From Bacteroidales bacterium (lineage in GTDB: Bacteria > Bacteroidota > Bacteroidia > Bacteroidales > VadinHA17), in NCBI GenBank assembly GCA_003142255.1, contig PLLO01000011.1, positions 750,453 through 809,480 on the forward strand: a stretch of DNA of 59,028 nucleotides, in the 5' to 3' direction. Positions 27,700-34,835 of this stretch are shown piece after piece. The number at the start of each line of letters is the position of its first letter. Positions within the stretch are counted from its first letter, which is position 1. Both the position numbers and the translations under genes were made by a program. The notes below the pieces were generated by a model, which saw only the letters and a list, made by a program, of their open reading frames with translations, did not search any database and was not told where the DNA came from.

Positions 27700-27746
27700 A
27701 AGGCTCAACAGTACAACGTTTCATCGGTGCAATGGTAATATTCAGG

Positions 27747-27796
27747 CGACCGGTTACCCTGCCTACCGGCAGGCAGGCGGCAACCGGCTGCTCGCT
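27747..27796. repeat. ACCGG-rich hairpin repeat
   Basis: CCTGCCT at about 27758-27764 pairs with AGGCAGG at about 27771-27777 around ACCGGC, flanked by ACCGGTT and AACCGGC. Similar ACCGG-based hairpins occur at 30417 and 39472. The sequence lies just after the second Gfo/Idh gene. Confidence 0.5.
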
Positions 27797-27888
27797 ACCG
27801 GCTGATTTGAGTGTAGAAAATGAGTTCCCCTCTCTGGAGGGGCCATCCCTTTATACAAATCACATTAATCTTTTCATTTGTGTCAGGA

Positions 27889-28047
27889 GAGATTCCTCAT
27901 TCCTCCGCCTCCTGGCGGATTCATTCGGAATGACAGTTCGTTCTTTTTAGAGGGAGGAAGGGGAAGGCGGTTTGCCTGAGCGAACCGCCTTCCCCTTCCA
28001 TACTAACCTAATGAGCCCTGTCATTCCGAGCGCCAGCGAGGAATCTC
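27889..28047 (+). repeat. MITE-like double-palindrome element, copy 1
   Basis: A 159-bp element. The left arm is GAGATTCCTC (27889-27898), 27 bases, CGGAATGACA (27926-27935). The right arm is TGTCATTCCG (28019-28028), 9 bases, GAGGAATCTC (28038-28047). A central 17-bp perfect stem at 27956-27972 and 27983-27999 surrounds CTGAGCG. The arm spacings equal those of the copy at 57897. No coding capacity was seen. The whole 27700-28367 gap holds only repeats. Confidence 0.75.
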
Positions 28048-28178
28048 CTTATTCAAGTACTCCATTCTATTCATTTAAAGCCATGTCATTCATATCGCCA
28101 GCGAGGAATCTCCTTATTCAAGTACTCTATTCTATTCATATAAAGCCCTGTCATTCATATCATTAGCGAGGAATCTCC
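28021..28178 (+). repeat. 65-bp tandem repeat derived from the element's right arm
   Basis: TCATT followed by the AGCGAGGAATCTCC core recurs at 28021, 28086 and 28151, an exact 65-base period. The first two units are nearly identical over their full length and the third is truncated near 28178. It extends the right arm of copy 1. Confidence 0.8.
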
Positions 28179-28367
28179 ATTTATAATCCTGTTTTAAATG
28201 TTTATGTTTAGTAAAAATATATTTCCAGGTTATTCGGGAATTTCCTAACTTTATACTTGTTGAAAGTTTAGAGATGTAAATATTCTGCTGTTCTATGACT
28301 GCGGTAAATTTCTTTTATTTAGAAAGGTTATTTTATTAGTCAGTAACTGTTTACATATTAAACATTT

Positions 28368-30071
28368 ATGATTATGTACACCTACACTTTCGGAGGAAAA
28401 AACGGAAAGAAGCATATCCTGCATGAGAGCAGCGATATGGTCGTTGTCCGCTTGAAGAAAAAACCTGACCTGTCAGCATCTGATTTTCAGGGTAATTCTA
28501 AAAATGTTCTCAACCATTTCGATCTTGAAGCCGAGTTTCCCGAGGCCAATATAGCTGTCTATATAGTCAGACCATCGGTGAAGAACAGGTTGCTGGCGCG
28601 CGATAATGCCCGGCAGTCGTTGAAAAAGGAGAAAGGAGTACGGTTTGCAGGAAAAGTACTCGTCGAAGAAGATGACCATACTATTGTGCTTTACACTGAG
28701 AATATTTTCATAAAGTTCCTGGATGGAGTCAAACCTGAAATCTGCGAGAAGATTATTTCAGGGAACAAACTGGCAATTAAGCAGAAGCCAGGTTATGCTC
28801 TCAATACTTATTTTGTGAGTACTCCCGAGAACACCGGATTGAAGGTTTTTAAAATTTCAGAGAAACTTCTGAAGATGAAGGAAGTTGAGTTTTGCCATCC
28901 CGAGCTTATCAGGAAAAAGGCTCTCAAGGTTATTCATCCCCTTCAGTGGCATCTCAAACCGACTATCATCAATGGGAAAAAGATTGAGGCAGATGTGAAT
29001 GCGGAAGAGGCTCAGAAGCTTTCTTCGGGTAAAAACATCATTATAGCGCTTATAGATGACGGTTTTGATATCGACCATCCTGAATTCAGCAGGAAGGGAA
29101 AGGTGGTCTGCCCGAAAGATATTACATCGGGCAGCAAGGATCCGCGTCCAAGATATGCTTATGAAAATCACGGCACAGCCTGCGCAGGAGTAGCCACGGC
29201 TTCCGGGATAAATGCTTCAGGCGTCGCACTGGAGGCAGCCCTGATGCCTGTACGGCTGAGTTCAAACCTGGGGTCAATTTCAGAAGCAAACGCATTCCAA
29301 TGGGCCTCCGATAACGGAGCAGACATTATTTCATGCAGCTGGGGACCGGCAGATGGTGACTGGTCAAATCCAAAGGATCCTTCACATACTACCCTTACAG
29401 ATCTTCCTGACAGTACCCGCCTTGCTATCGATTATGCTGTTGCAAACGGGAGGAAAGGCAGAGGTTGCATAATCACGTTCGCTGCGGGCAACGGGAACGA
29501 GGATATTAAGTACGACGGTTATGCAAGTTACGATAAAGTGATGGCTGTCGCAGCATGCAACGACACTGAAAGGAGGAGCGTGTACAGTGATTACGGGAAG
29601 AGTGTCTGGTGCTCCTTCCCGAGCAGCGACCTCGGATATGCACCGTTTCATCATCCCGACCCCCTCACGAACGGGATCTATACTACTGACCGGGTCGGAG
29701 AGCAGGGTTATAATCCGTTCGGGGATTATACCGATGATTTCGGCGGAACATCAAGCTCGTGTCCGGGTGCTGCCGGAACAGTAGCGCTAATGCTTTCTGC
29801 AAATCCTGATCTCTCATGGAAACAGGCAAGAGAGATAATAAAGGATACATGTGAAAAGATAGACAAGGCAGGCGGAAAATATGATTCCCGTGGACATAGT
29901 AAGTACTACGGCTTTGGGAAAGTGAATGCCGGGAAAGCCGTCAGGAAAGCTCTTGAGCTGAAAGCATCAGGATCTGTTAAAGAAAAAAGGAATAACAGGC
30001 CTGCAGCTGCCGGGAAAAAGCAAGCTGCTGCTAAAATAAAAATAATGAAATCAAGGAAAGAAACAGTTTAA
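28368..30071 (+). CDS. S8 (subtilisin) family peptidase without signal peptide
   Basis: A 567-residue protein. The triad is complete: D230 (ALIDDGFD), H268 (NHGTACAG) and S462 (GGTSSSCPG). About 200 residues precede the catalytic domain and include a fervidolysin-like propeptide pattern (NIFIKFLDG and LKMKEVEFCHPELI). No Sec, lipobox or Tat signal is present, so it should be cytoplasmic or exported by another route. The tail is Lys/Ala-rich (AAAGKKQAAAK). The gene for a small membrane protein follows 15 bases later with a strong ribosome binding site, and the next two genes are also close, suggesting an operon. Confidence 0.9.
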   Translation: MIMYTYTFGGKNGKKHILHESSDMVVVRLKKKPDLSASDFQGNSKNVLNHFDLEAEFPEANIAVYIVRPSVKNRLLARDNARQSLKKEKGVRFAGKVLVEEDDHTIVLYTENIFIKFLDGVKPEICEKIISGNKLAIKQKPGYALNTYFVSTPENTGLKVFKISEKLLKMKEVEFCHPELIRKKALKVIHPLQWHLKPTIINGKKIEADVNAEEAQKLSSGKNIIIALIDDGFDIDHPEFSRKGKVVCPKDITSGSKDPRPRYAYENHGTACAGVATASGINASGVALEAALMPVRLSSNLGSISEANAFQWASDNGADIISCSWGPADGDWSNPKDPSHTTLTDLPDSTRLAIDYAVANGRKGRGCIITFAAGNGNEDIKYDGYASYDKVMAVAACNDTERRSVYSDYGKSVWCSFPSSDLGYAPFHHPDPLTNGIYTTDRVGEQGYNPFGDYTDDFGGTSSSCPGAAGTVALMLSANPDLSWKQAREIIKDTCEKIDKAGGKYDSRGHSKYYGFGKVNAGKAVRKALELKASGSVKEKRNNRPAAAGKKQAAAKIKIMKSRKETV

Positions 30072-30072
30072 A

Positions 30073-30080
30073 AAGGAGGT
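30073..30080 (+). promoter_or_regulatory. Consensus Shine-Dalgarno sequence
   Basis: AAGGAGGT ends seven bases before the ATG at 30087. Most genes in this window have no such sequence, as is usual in Bacteroidota, so strong base pairing with 16S rRNA here is notable. Confidence 0.75.
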
Positions 30081-30086
30081 ATTAAT

Positions 30087-30419
30087 ATGTCAGCTGGATT
30101 ATCAGGGCAGCTCTTCACAGCTGTCAACATAGGAAGTGTTACCATTGCCACTTCGGCAATTATAGTAGTAACCAATACACTTTATACTCTTTTCAGGCTT
30201 TCCACGAAGTGGACGGCATTTGCCATGGCGCTGATCATTGCTTACCTGAATGTGATCTTTTCTTCAATGCCTCAATGGTTCGACTGGATTCTTGCCTTTG
30301 TAAATGCCTGCCTGCTCTTTTGCAGTGCGCTGGGGCTGAATGAGATTGTAGTCAGGTCAGGCAAAGTTCAGACGAAAGAACCGGTGCAGGAGGGGAAGTT
30401 CTTTAAGAGCTGGCTGTAA
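30087..30419 (+). CDS. Small membrane protein with about three helices
   Basis: The 110-residue protein has hydrophobic segments at about residues 15-35, 42-60 and 66-84, with a short charged C-terminal tail. I recognise no family. Size and layout recall holin-like or small accessory membrane proteins, but nothing else phage-like is near. It follows the S8 peptidase gene by 15 bases and a dioxygenase gene starts 40 bases after it. Pairing with the peptidase suggests it could anchor or regulate it, which is inference. Confidence 0.75.
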   Translation: MSAGLSGQLFTAVNIGSVTIATSAIIVVTNTLYTLFRLSTKWTAFAMALIIAYLNVIFSSMPQWFDWILAFVNACLLFCSALGLNEIVVRSGKVQTKEPVQEGKFFKSWL

Positions 30420-30438
30420 CCGGCGATCGGTTACCGGC
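30417..30438. repeat. TAACCG/CGGTTA hairpin over a stop codon
   Basis: TAACCG (30417-30422), loop GCGAT, CGGTTA (30428-30433), then CCGG. It includes the stop codon of the small membrane protein gene. The AACCGGCGAT sequence also occurs, inverted, at 39472-39502. Confidence 0.5.
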
Positions 30439-30459
30439 AATTATTAAAAACTTAATGCC

Positions 30460-31269
30460 ATGAAATCATCTTCCGATAATGCAAATATAATGCCTGTGCT
30501 TTTCGTCGGGCATGGAAGTCCGATGAATGCCATTGAGGAAAACGAGTTTGTCAGCGTTTGGAGAGAAGTTGAAAAATCGCTGCCGAAGCCAAGGGCAGTT
30601 TTATGCGTTTCGGCCCATTGGGAAACCAGGGGAACTTCCGTGACAGCTATGGCAAAACCGTTGACAATCCACGATTTCGGAGGCTTCCCGAAGGAATTGT
30701 TCGAAGTTCAATATCCTGCTCATGGAAGTCCTGAGCTGGCAAAAGAAGTCAAGGGCATAATCACTAAAACAGAAGTCGGGCTTGATGAGAATTGGGGACT
30801 CGATCATGGATGCTGGAGCGTACTGAGAAGGATGTACCCTGCTGCAGATATCCCGGTGATACAGCTGAGTCTCGATTACTCGAAGCCTGCCCAATATCAT
30901 TTCGAGCTGGCCGGAGAGCTCCTGTCACTCCGGAAGAAAGGAATTCTGATAATTGGCAGCGGCAATATGGTGCATAACCTGCAGCTTGTCGACTGGAATA
31001 ATATGGATACGCCTGGAGTCGGATATGACTGGGCCATTGAAGCGAATGAAAAGATGAAGAAGTTCAATCTTTCCAATGACTTTAAAGCCCTGATTGACTA
31101 CCGGTCGCAGGGTAAGGCATTTGACCTTGCCATTCCAACACCTGAGCATTTTCTCCCGCTGCTGTACACCCTGGCTTTGAAACAGGAAAATGATAATTTG
31201 AGCTTTTTCAATGATAAGGCCGTAGGCGGTTCCCTTTCAATGACATCAGTGAAGATCGGGAAAGCATAA
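30460..31269 (+). CDS. ygiD: Extradiol ring-cleavage dioxygenase, DODA/YgiD type
   Basis: A 269-residue class III (LigB-like) dioxygenase. Metal-binding positions are H18 in VGHGSPMNA, H53 in SAHWET and H116 in GLDHGCWS, with PEHFLPLLYT near the C-terminus. Bacterial YgiD opens the ring of 3,4-dihydroxyphenyl compounds in vitro; the physiological substrate here is unknown. It is cytoplasmic. It lies in the apparent S8 operon, and the next gene starts five bases after it. Confidence 0.88.
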   Translation: MKSSSDNANIMPVLFVGHGSPMNAIEENEFVSVWREVEKSLPKPRAVLCVSAHWETRGTSVTAMAKPLTIHDFGGFPKELFEVQYPAHGSPELAKEVKGIITKTEVGLDENWGLDHGCWSVLRRMYPAADIPVIQLSLDYSKPAQYHFELAGELLSLRKKGILIIGSGNMVHNLQLVDWNNMDTPGVGYDWAIEANEKMKKFNLSNDFKALIDYRSQGKAFDLAIPTPEHFLPLLYTLALKQENDNLSFFNDKAVGGSLSMTSVKIGKA

Positions 31270-31274
31270 ACGAA

Positions 31275-32009
31275 ATGAAGATTATTCAAAAATATTTTTT
31301 AACACTTTTCAGTTTACTACTGATTACTCAATTTTGTCAGGCGGGCCCACCTTTCGACACAGACGATCCGGAACCGGTTGGATTTAAACACTGGGAGTAC
31401 TACTTATCTTCAATGCATTCAGTCCAGCCTGGTTTTATGACTGGTACATTGCCTCATTTCGAAATGAACTATGGGATCATCCCTAACGGACAAATTCATA
31501 TGGAATTACCAATGAATTACAATTTTATCCAGCATAAAGATTTCCAATATGGATATTCCAATACTGAATTAGGATTTAAATACAGGTTCTTTCAAAGCAA
31601 AGATAAGTCCTTCCAGATAGGGGCGTTCCCTATTTTTGAGATCCCGACTGTAAAAAATACAAATTTCGACAATAATCTTCAGGTCTATCTTCCGGTGTGG
31701 ATACAAAAATCATGGAAAAAACTGACTACTTATGGAGGATGCGGGTATTGGATAAATACGGGAACTGATAACAAGAACTGGTTATATGCCGGATGGGAAG
31801 TACAGTATGATTTTTCAGAACGTTTTACACTGGGTGGTGAGCTGTTTTACAGGACAGCATCAAGTGTCAGCAGTAGTTCTTTTGCAGGTATCAATTTAGG
31901 GGGTCTTGTTAACTTCAGTGATCAGTTTCACTTAATTTATTCATTCGGTCATAGCATTACCAGAGACAAATCATTTATGTCATATATCGGTTTCCTTGTG
32001 ACCATTTAA
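31275..32009 (+). CDS. Outer-membrane beta-barrel protein, transporter-like
   Basis: A 244-residue protein with a Sec signal (residues 1-23). The mature N-terminus GPPFDTDDPEPVGFKHWEYY and the following alternating strands (QIHMELPMNYNF, NTELGFKYRFF, SYIGFLVTI end) resemble the barrel family annotated as phenol/MetA-pathway or generic transporter. The position directly after a ring-cleavage dioxygenase fits uptake of aromatic compounds, but this is inference. Confidence 0.72.
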   Translation: MKIIQKYFLTLFSLLLITQFCQAGPPFDTDDPEPVGFKHWEYYLSSMHSVQPGFMTGTLPHFEMNYGIIPNGQIHMELPMNYNFIQHKDFQYGYSNTELGFKYRFFQSKDKSFQIGAFPIFEIPTVKNTNFDNNLQVYLPVWIQKSWKKLTTYGGCGYWINTGTDNKNWLYAGWEVQYDFSERFTLGGELFYRTASSVSSSSFAGINLGGLVNFSDQFHLIYSFGHSITRDKSFMSYIGFLVTI

Positions 32010-32125
32010 GCCACATTAACATGAGCATCCATTAGTCAATGATGGAAGCCGGATCTTAAAGTATTGTTAAATTCTGTCTGCTTCATTTTATCTTCTTAAT
32101 CTCTTGTGATATTATATTGTTGGGT

Positions 32126-32157
32126 CTTGATATTCTGTAAAATAGGCCGTAAATTTG
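32126..32157 (+). promoter_or_regulatory. Bacteroidota-type promoter for the hemerythrin gene
   Basis: CTTG at 32126-32129, 20 bases, then TAAATTTG at 32150-32157, a full match to TAnnTTTG. The predicted transcript start is near 32164, about 55 bases before the start codon. Confidence 0.5.
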
Positions 32158-32218
32158 ATTTTACATAACCGTTAGTAATAAGAACTATTTCACAAAAGCA
32201 TAAGAAAGGGTAATAAAG

Positions 32219-32758
32219 ATGCAGGCACGCGCTCCGTTAATGATAGAACATCGGACTATTGAACAAATGCTTTTGGTTATCAAAGCTGTCCTGGCTAAAT
32301 CAGTTTTGAAAAATGAAATAGATCCGGTATTTGTGGACACAGCAGTGGATTTCATCAGGGTATATGCTGACCGGACTCATCATGGGAAGGAAGAAGACAT
32401 CCTTTTTCAGAAAATGAGGAATAAACCATTATCTGCCAAGGACCTGCGAATCATGAATGAATTGATTGAGGAGCACAGGTTTGCGCGTCAAACGACTGCA
32501 GAATTAGTTGATGCCAATAGTCGCTATCGGAATGGTGATAATTCTGCCTTGAACGATATTGCTCACAAACTCAAGATCCTTATCGAGTTTTACCCGATAC
32601 ATATTGAGAAAGAAGACAAAGAGTTCTTCCCGTCATCCAGAGCATACTTCACTGATGAAGAAGACCAGGCAATGCTTGCAGAATTCTGGGAATTTGACCG
32701 GAAGATGATTCACGAGAAATATAAATCTGTTGTTGAAAAATTTAAAAATCAACAATGA
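32219..32758 (+). CDS. Hemerythrin domain protein
   Basis: The 179-residue, mostly helical protein carries the hemerythrin (HHE) ligand pattern: H11 in IEHRT, H54/H55 and E59 in RTHHGKEED, H86 in EEHRF, and H128 with E132 or D133 in HIEKEDKE. The di-iron site would bind O2 or NO. Related proteins serve in oxygen sensing or storage in anaerobes, fitting a low-oxygen lifestyle. No partner domain is fused. It has its own promoter and faces the convergent GH5 gene. Confidence 0.88.
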   Translation: MQARAPLMIEHRTIEQMLLVIKAVLAKSVLKNEIDPVFVDTAVDFIRVYADRTHHGKEEDILFQKMRNKPLSAKDLRIMNELIEEHRFARQTTAELVDANSRYRNGDNSALNDIAHKLKILIEFYPIHIEKEDKEFFPSSRAYFTDEEDQAMLAEFWEFDRKMIHEKYKSVVEKFKNQQ

Positions 32759-32799
32759 TTACGGGACCTTATTGAAAAGCCGGGCTGCTGTTTCAGGAT

Positions 32800-33867
32800 T
32801 TATTTTGCTTTTTGAAATTCCAGCTCATTATGCATGGCTTTCTTGAAAAACTCTCCTTCATCGGTCAGATCATATTGCCAGCTCTGAAGTAACCTGGGAC
32901 CCCATTCAGGATCAAATACCCAGCAGCACCAGCTGATACCTTTTCCCTCAAGGTATTTTATGATGCTGTTACCATAGGTGTTATCAGTTTTCTGACCCGG
33001 GAATCCACCAAATCCGAATTCGGTAGCTACAACGGGATATTTATCTGCTGCAAAGCCGAAATTCTCTTCCCATTTGGGTTCCCATGGCTGGCTGCGCTTG
33101 TGGGCATAAGGATGAGTCACATAGCCAATTCCCTCAGCATTTACAGGATCGTCACGAAGCGGGGAGAGGTCATAAGCCCAGTCCAGTCCGGCGACAAGCG
33201 GAATAGTTTCAGTGTCATAAGCCCTGATAAGATTAATAATGTTTTCGTTAATCTGTTTCCATTCCGACCATGGCATTGAGCCTAATTGTCCCCGGTAAAT
33301 GGTTGGCTCGTTGAACAGCTCATAAAAAGCAACAGTATTATTTCCGCTGAAGTGCTGCGCGATGGTTCTCCAGAACTGGTAGGTTTCAGGTTTTGATGTA
33401 TTGTACATCGGATTCTGAAAAAGCTCCATGCCAAGGTTCCCGATGGAATGCCAGTCGATTATTACATACATGCCCAGATCGGTACACCATTCAACTGCCT
33501 GGTCAAGTAGCTCAAGGTATTTTTCAGGGGTGCGTTCCCGCCAGGCTACAGGATGGACAGGAATGCGGACCAGCATAGTACCCATTTCCTTAACTTTTTC
33601 AAAATGAACTTTATTCCAATGGCCTTGTCTTTCAATCTTGTCAGGGTCAGAAATGGATAGCCCCCTGAAAAGTATTGTTTCACCCTTGACATTTACGAAC
33701 TTGTTCCCGGCAACTTTAATTAAAGGAAGGATCTTTGCCTTGGGATTGGGTTTTGGAAAAGTAAATGGAGCGTCCTGATACCATGGACGGGCCTCCTGGG
33801 CGGAAATTTGAGGCAAGTAAGCTGCTACGGTGAGCACCAGCAGAAAGAGGAGTATACTTTTTTTCAT
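32800..33867 (-). CDS. Glycoside hydrolase family 5, secreted (endoglucanase-like)
   Basis: A 355-residue protein with a Sec signal (residues 1-23). The GH5 barrel shows FRGLSISDP at the first strand, VIIDWHS, acid/base E187 in LFNEPT, H252 in VTHPYAH and nucleophile E283 in ATEFGFGG. Such enzymes cut beta-1,4-linked glucans or mannans. There is no carbohydrate-binding module and no utilisation locus around it. The length is that of a single catalytic domain. Confidence 0.9.
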   Translation of the reverse strand: MKKSILLFLLVLTVAAYLPQISAQEARPWYQDAPFTFPKPNPKAKILPLIKVAGNKFVNVKGETILFRGLSISDPDKIERQGHWNKVHFEKVKEMGTMLVRIPVHPVAWRERTPEKYLELLDQAVEWCTDLGMYVIIDWHSIGNLGMELFQNPMYNTSKPETYQFWRTIAQHFSGNNTVAFYELFNEPTIYRGQLGSMPWSEWKQINENIINLIRAYDTETIPLVAGLDWAYDLSPLRDDPVNAEGIGYVTHPYAHKRSQPWEPKWEENFGFAADKYPVVATEFGFGGFPGQKTDNTYGNSIIKYLEGKGISWCCWVFDPEWGPRLLQSWQYDLTDEGEFFKKAMHNELEFQKAK

Positions 33868-33917
33868 GGGAGGTGTAATTTTAATCAGTCATAAAGATCA
33901 TAAAAAATTTAATATTA

Positions 33918-34229
33918 CTAATTCACCCCGCAAAACATAGCGCTCTCCCATGTGGCCTTAATTCCGATGTGGGTTATAAAATCCTGTTCTTCACAGGTCT
34001 CAGCGAGACTCGCACCTTCAGTCGCTGAACGGTCTCCATGGAGACAGAAAGGACAATAGTCGGGATCGCTAAAATGCTTTTTCCCCTCTTCCGCAGCATC
34101 ATCAGGTGATAAAAATGTTCCGATGTATAACCTTTTTCCTGGCGACGGCAATAAGGGGCAATTCTTCGTATGAATAATATAACGGCCATTTGCCTGCGGC
34201 CTGGTGCCAATAAAAAACATTTTAGCCAT
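33918..34229 (-). CDS. Small Cys/His-containing protein of unknown function
   Basis: A 103-residue protein without a signal. It carries a possible metal-binding layout: H20 and C24 in IHTKNCPLLP, then KRLYIGTFLSPDDAAEEG, then CPFCLHGD (two cysteines and a histidine about 35 residues on). The single aromatic strand plus helix between them suggests a compact zinc-ribbon-like domain. Family not recognised. The real frame was chosen over an overlapping one because of this motif set. Confidence 0.65.
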   Translation of the reverse strand: MAKMFFIGTRPQANGRYIIHTKNCPLLPSPGKRLYIGTFLSPDDAAEEGKKHFSDPDYCPFCLHGDRSATEGASLAETCEEQDFITHIGIKATWESAMFCGVN

Positions 34230-34535
34230 ATTTTTAAATCATAATTGTTTGCTCAGTTTGAAATATCTGACAAAAAACTCTCACATACCGGGTATATTGG
34301 TTTTCATGCCAAATTGTTACCTGCCGTATTAAACTTTCCGGATTTTGTACACCTCTGAAAATCGTTCATAATGAGAACAGGCAACGATTAAAATATATTC
34401 TCACTCTCATAATCTATTTATTGATAATGATTTGGAAATATGATGGCTTCATATTTCATGGGGCATAATAGTTCCGGGGTAACATAACCGGATACATTCC
34501 TATGAAACGGCATTAATGTAAATATTAAGCCAATC
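34230..34535. other. Intergenic region without a recognisable gene
   Basis: About 306 AT-rich bases between the divergent small protein gene and the peptide gene. No open frame longer than about 15 codons, no repeat and no convincing promoter pair was found; it probably holds promoters for both sides. Confidence 0.5.
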
Positions 34536-34706
34536 ATGAAAACAGAAGACAAATCGGTAAAGTCAAAAAGAAATTTCGGTGAATTAATTTCTAAATTATC
34601 AGGAGGTGAAATCCTTGACCTGAATTCAATGATGCATATCAGAGGCGGTGGCGGTGATGGTGACGGTGGTACTCCAATAGTTCCCCCGCCACCAAAGCCG
34701 GTATAA
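34536..34706 (+). CDS. Putative peptide precursor with double-glycine leader
   Basis: A 56-residue frame too short for routine gene calling. It starts MKTEDKSVKSKRNFGELISK, continues LSGGEILDLNSMMHIRGGGG and ends with a DGDGG stretch and VPPPPKPV. A leader with F/L-E-L spacing, a hydrophobic LNSMMHIRGG segment and a following Gly-rich core is the pattern of the GG-type peptide precursors of Bacteroidota natural-product families (the TIGR04149-like group). It lies 129 bases before a TPR-CHAT protease gene on the same strand. No modifying enzyme or C39-type exporter is adjacent, so what is done to the peptide is open. Confidence 0.65.
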   Translation: MKTEDKSVKSKRNFGELISKLSGGEILDLNSMMHIRGGGGDGDGGTPIVPPPPKPV

Positions 34707-34835
34707 GCAGTTCAGATAAAAATACTGAACAAAGAATGGCATTTCATATAACCTGAAATGCTTTCTTTTTAAATATCTCATTAATTCTAAGCTGAAATCT
34801 CGTAATTTGGTCTGGCATATTTCAACCAGATCAAA

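Noticed and set aside
28021-28178. Possible CRISPR array
   Set aside because: Units are direct tandem copies without unique spacers, only 2.5 copies, and no cas gene is present.
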